A stretch of 64,000 nt of DNA from Chryseobacterium cheonjiense (GTDB lineage: Bacteria; Bacteroidota; Bacteroidia; Flavobacteriales; Weeksellaceae), in the NCBI RefSeq assembly GCF_012927265.1, contig NZ_JABBGF010000002.1, forward strand, positions 806,001 to 870,000. Reading direction: 5' to 3'. Shown here piece after piece: positions 61,671 to 64,000 of this stretch (its first letter is position 1; each line of letters starts with the position of its first letter). The position numbers were made by a program, and so were the translations under genes. Below the pieces are notes generated by a model. That model was not told where the DNA came from, did not search any database, and saw only the letters and a list, made by a program, of their open reading frames with translations.

Positions 61671-63191
61671 ATGAAAATAAATAACTTTTTAGAACTGAGC
61701 GATTTTAAAAAAATCATCAATGAGAATAAGAAAATAGAACTGGACGAAGCACTTCTTGCCAGAGTAAATGAAAGCTTTCAGTTCTTAAAGGAATTTTCAA
61801 AAAATAAAGTAATATATGGTGTGAACACAGGCTTCGGACCGATGGCACAATTTAAGATCAGTGACGAAGATACACACCAACTGCAGTACAACCTAATCAG
61901 AAGCCATTCTTCAGGAATCGGAAATCCGCTTCCGGCAGACGAAGCAAAAGCCTGTATGTTGGCCAGGCTTAATACATTATCTCTGGGGAAATCAGGCGTT
62001 CATGAGTCTGTAGTAAATTTACTTAAAGAATTAATAAACAGAGATATTACACCGCTTATTTTTGAGCATGGAGGTGTTGGAGCGAGTGGAGATTTGGTTC
62101 AGCTAGCGCATCTTGCTTTGGTGTTGATCGGGGAAGGTGAAGTTTTCTATAAAGGAGAACGAAAATCAACGAAAGAGGTTTTTGAAATTGAAAACTTACA
62201 GCCGATTCAGGTAGAAATCCGTGAAGGATTAGCTTTAATGAACGGAACTTCCGTGATGTCCGGAATTGGTGTTGTTAATGCACATAAAGCGAATCAGTTA
62301 ACGGATATTTCAATCAAATTATCTTGTGCGATCAACGAAATCGTTCAGGCGTACGACGATCATTTATCAGAAGTACTGAACGGAACAAAACTTCATGAAG
62401 GACAGCAGAAAATTGCAGAAAAAATGAGGACTCATTTGTCCGACAGTAAATTGATCAGAAAAAGAGCAGATCATTTATATACTCATTTTGAAGAGCAGGA
62501 AAAAGTTTTCAAAGAAAAAGTTCAGGAATATTACTCTTTACGATGTGTTCCGCAGATTTTAGGACCTGTTTTGGATACTCTGGAATATGCTGAAAAAGTA
62601 TTGGAAAACGAAATCAATTCAGCGAATGATAATCCGATCATCAATGTTGAAGATCAGCATGTTTATCACGGTGGAAATTTTCACGGAGATTACATCTCTT
62701 TGGAAATGGATAAGCTGAAAATTGTAGTAACAAAACTGACCATGCTTGCCGAAAGACAGTTGAATTATTTACTGAATTCCAAAATTAATGAGATCTTACC
62801 TCCGTTTGTTAATTTGGGTAAATTAGGATTCAATTTCGGGATGCAGGGTGTTCAGTTTACGGCTACGTCAACCACGGCAGAAAGCCAAATGCTGTCGAAT
62901 CCGATGTATGTTCACAGTATTCCTAATAATAATGATAATCAGGATATTGTAAGCATGGGAACAAACGCTGCAGTTATCTGCAGAAAGGTTATTGAAAATG
63001 CTTTCGAGGTATTGACGATTGAGGCCATTACTATTGTTCAGGCCATTGAATATCTTGGCTTTCAGGATAAAATTTCATCAGCAACTAAAGAGCTGTATGA
63101 CGAAATTAGAAAAATTATTCCCGCATTTTCGGATGATATGGTGATGTATCCTTATCTGGAAGAGGTGAAGAAATATTTGAAGACAGTGTAA
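61671..63191 (+). CDS. HAL/PAL/TAL-family ammonia-lyase, probable tyrosine ammonia-lyase
   Basis: A 506-residue lyase with the MIO prosthetic group formed from A138-S139-G140 in GGVGASGDLVQ. NTGFGPMAQF and QLQYNLIRSHSSGIG form the active site, with S78-H79 at the specificity position, and SANDNPIINVEDQ and STTAESQMLSNP follow. HAL enzymes also have Ser-His there, so specificity cannot be settled from sequence; the aryl-polyene context and the absence of hut genes argue for tyrosine, giving p-coumarate. It probably starts the pigment operon with fabG downstream after 73 bases. Confidence 0.9.
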   Translation: MKINNFLELSDFKKIINENKKIELDEALLARVNESFQFLKEFSKNKVIYGVNTGFGPMAQFKISDEDTHQLQYNLIRSHSSGIGNPLPADEAKACMLARLNTLSLGKSGVHESVVNLLKELINRDITPLIFEHGGVGASGDLVQLAHLALVLIGEGEVFYKGERKSTKEVFEIENLQPIQVEIREGLALMNGTSVMSGIGVVNAHKANQLTDISIKLSCAINEIVQAYDDHLSEVLNGTKLHEGQQKIAEKMRTHLSDSKLIRKRADHLYTHFEEQEKVFKEKVQEYYSLRCVPQILGPVLDTLEYAEKVLENEINSANDNPIINVEDQHVYHGGNFHGDYISLEMDKLKIVVTKLTMLAERQLNYLLNSKINEILPPFVNLGKLGFNFGMQGVQFTATSTTAESQMLSNPMYVHSIPNNNDNQDIVSMGTNAAVICRKVIENAFEVLTIEAITIVQAIEYLGFQDKISSATKELYDEIRKIIPAFSDDMVMYPYLEEVKKYLKTV

Positions 63192-63264
63192 TTTTTTAAT
63201 GAAATTAATTGTCTTTAATAAGGAAATAAAATATACTTTAAAAACTAACACTACAAAGTAACAC

Positions 63265-63996
63265 ATGAAATGTGCAATCGTCACAGGAGGCTCAAGAGGA
63301 ATTGGAAGGGCCATCTGTATAAAACTGGCTGAGGAAAAGAATTACCATATTTTAATTAACTACACTTCGAACGAGGCTGCAGCAAAGGAAACTCTGGCTA
63401 AAGTTGAAGAACTTGGATCTACAGGTGAGATCCTGAAATTTGACGTAGGAAACGCAGAAGAAACCCAGAAAATTTTAACGGAATGGCAGGGAAATAATTC
63501 TGATGCTACCGTTGAGGTTATCGTAAATAATGCCGGAATTACACGAGACGGACTGTTCATGTGGATGCCGAGTGAGGACTGGAACGCGGTGATTAACACC
63601 AGTTTAAATGGTTTTTTCAATGTGACGAATTTCTTTATTCAGAAACTGTTGCGTAATAAATACGGAAGAATCATCAATATGGTGTCAGTTTCCGGAGTGA
63701 AAGGGACAGCAGGACAGACAAACTACTCTGCTGCAAAAGGAGCTTTGGTAGGAGCTACAAAAGCTCTGGCTCAGGAAGTAGCAAAACGAAATATTACGGT
63801 AAACGCAGTGGCGCCGGGATTCATTAAAACAGATATGACCCAGGAGTTTAACGAAGACGAATTAAAAGCGATGATTCCTGCAAACCGATTCGGAGAAGCA
63901 GAAGAGGTGGCAGATTTAGTTGCGTTTTTAGCTTCTAAAAAATCATCGTACATTACAGGTGAAGTTATTAACATCAACGGAGGAATCTACTCATAA
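63265..63996 (+). CDS. fabG: 3-oxoacyl-ACP reductase FabG
   Basis: A 243-residue short-chain dehydrogenase. GGSRGIGRAI is the cofactor loop (TGxxxGIG type), NNAGITRDG the NNAG motif and the catalytic Ser-Tyr-Lys lie in MVSVSGVKG and YSAAKGAL; PGFIKTDMT and NGG at the C-terminus complete it. It reduces beta-keto groups on an acyl carrier protein. Position after an ammonia-lyase indicates the pigment-specific ketoreductase rather than the housekeeping enzyme, which is inference. The window ends four bases after the stop. Confidence 0.92.
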   Translation: MKCAIVTGGSRGIGRAICIKLAEEKNYHILINYTSNEAAAKETLAKVEELGSTGEILKFDVGNAEETQKILTEWQGNNSDATVEVIVNNAGITRDGLFMWMPSEDWNAVINTSLNGFFNVTNFFIQKLLRNKYGRIINMVSVSGVKGTAGQTNYSAAKGALVGATKALAQEVAKRNITVNAVAPGFIKTDMTQEFNEDELKAMIPANRFGEAEEVADLVAFLASKKSSYITGEVININGGIYS

Positions 63997-64000
63997 TAAT

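Overview
The window is AT-rich chromosomal DNA from a member of the Bacteroidota, most likely a Chryseobacterium-like flavobacterium (Weeksellaceae). The evidence is: Bacteroidota-type promoters (TAnnTTTG -7 boxes, often only a few bases before the ATG), a cbb3 oxidase locus with fused ccoN-ccoO and a one-heme CcoP, OMP/TonB receptors, LytS/LytTR regulation, and the start of a flexirubin-type pigment locus. The species call is inference. No rRNA, tRNA, CRISPR array, plasmid gene or complete insertion sequence was seen.

Layout. 1-2978: end of a polysaccharide flippase, a small lipoprotein, serS. 3046-12765: respiration block, transcribed leftwards as ccoI, then ccoS-ccoNO-ccoQ-ccoP-ccoG-ccoH-safE, with a Crp/Fnr regulator divergent from ccoI. 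12825-15341: panB, a membrane protein, an RluA pseudouridine synthase and an orphan GH19 lysozyme-like gene. 15947-22878: a TPP riboswitch followed by thiS-thiC-tenI-like-thiD-thiE-thiG-thiH-thiF. A second TPP riboswitch (32206) precedes a TonB receptor, so synthesis and uptake of thiamine appear to share one signal. 23009-31199: an outer-membrane barrel receptor, two tandem DUF5694-like proteins, a LytS/LytTR pair, aconitase. 31346-41486: WG-repeat protein, TonB receptor, HU-CCDC81-like membrane protein, thioesterase, a frameshifted DUF1648-like gene, 2-hydroxyacid dehydrogenase, serine hydrolase, Ig-like lipoprotein, haem-binding protein. 41661-49727: nudix-xerD-dCMP deaminase-enoyl-CoA hydratase operon, katA/oxyR divergent pair, metK. 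49923-58416: ECF sigma factor with a 44-aa companion, a HAD nucleotidase, trpS, and a leftward run ileS-dksA-like-two small genes-lspA-sanA-like. 59006-63996: an AMP-ligase, a flavin halogenase-like enzyme, a tyrosine/histidine ammonia-lyase and fabG, which read as the edge of a flexirubin (aryl-polyene/dialkylresorcinol) cluster continuing past the right end.

Most genes are ordinary core genes. The least explained part is the non-coding DNA. Three families of structured repeats share the same gene-poor gaps: (F1) two copies of an element in which conserved flanks enclose a perfect long palindrome of entirely different sequence in each copy; (F2) three copies of a roughly 65-bp twin-hairpin element with compensatory base changes; (F3) a degenerate roughly 145-bp element, tandem at 15562 and scattered elsewhere, whose right end often abuts a start codon. 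A short repeat-like insertion also lies in frame inside ileS.
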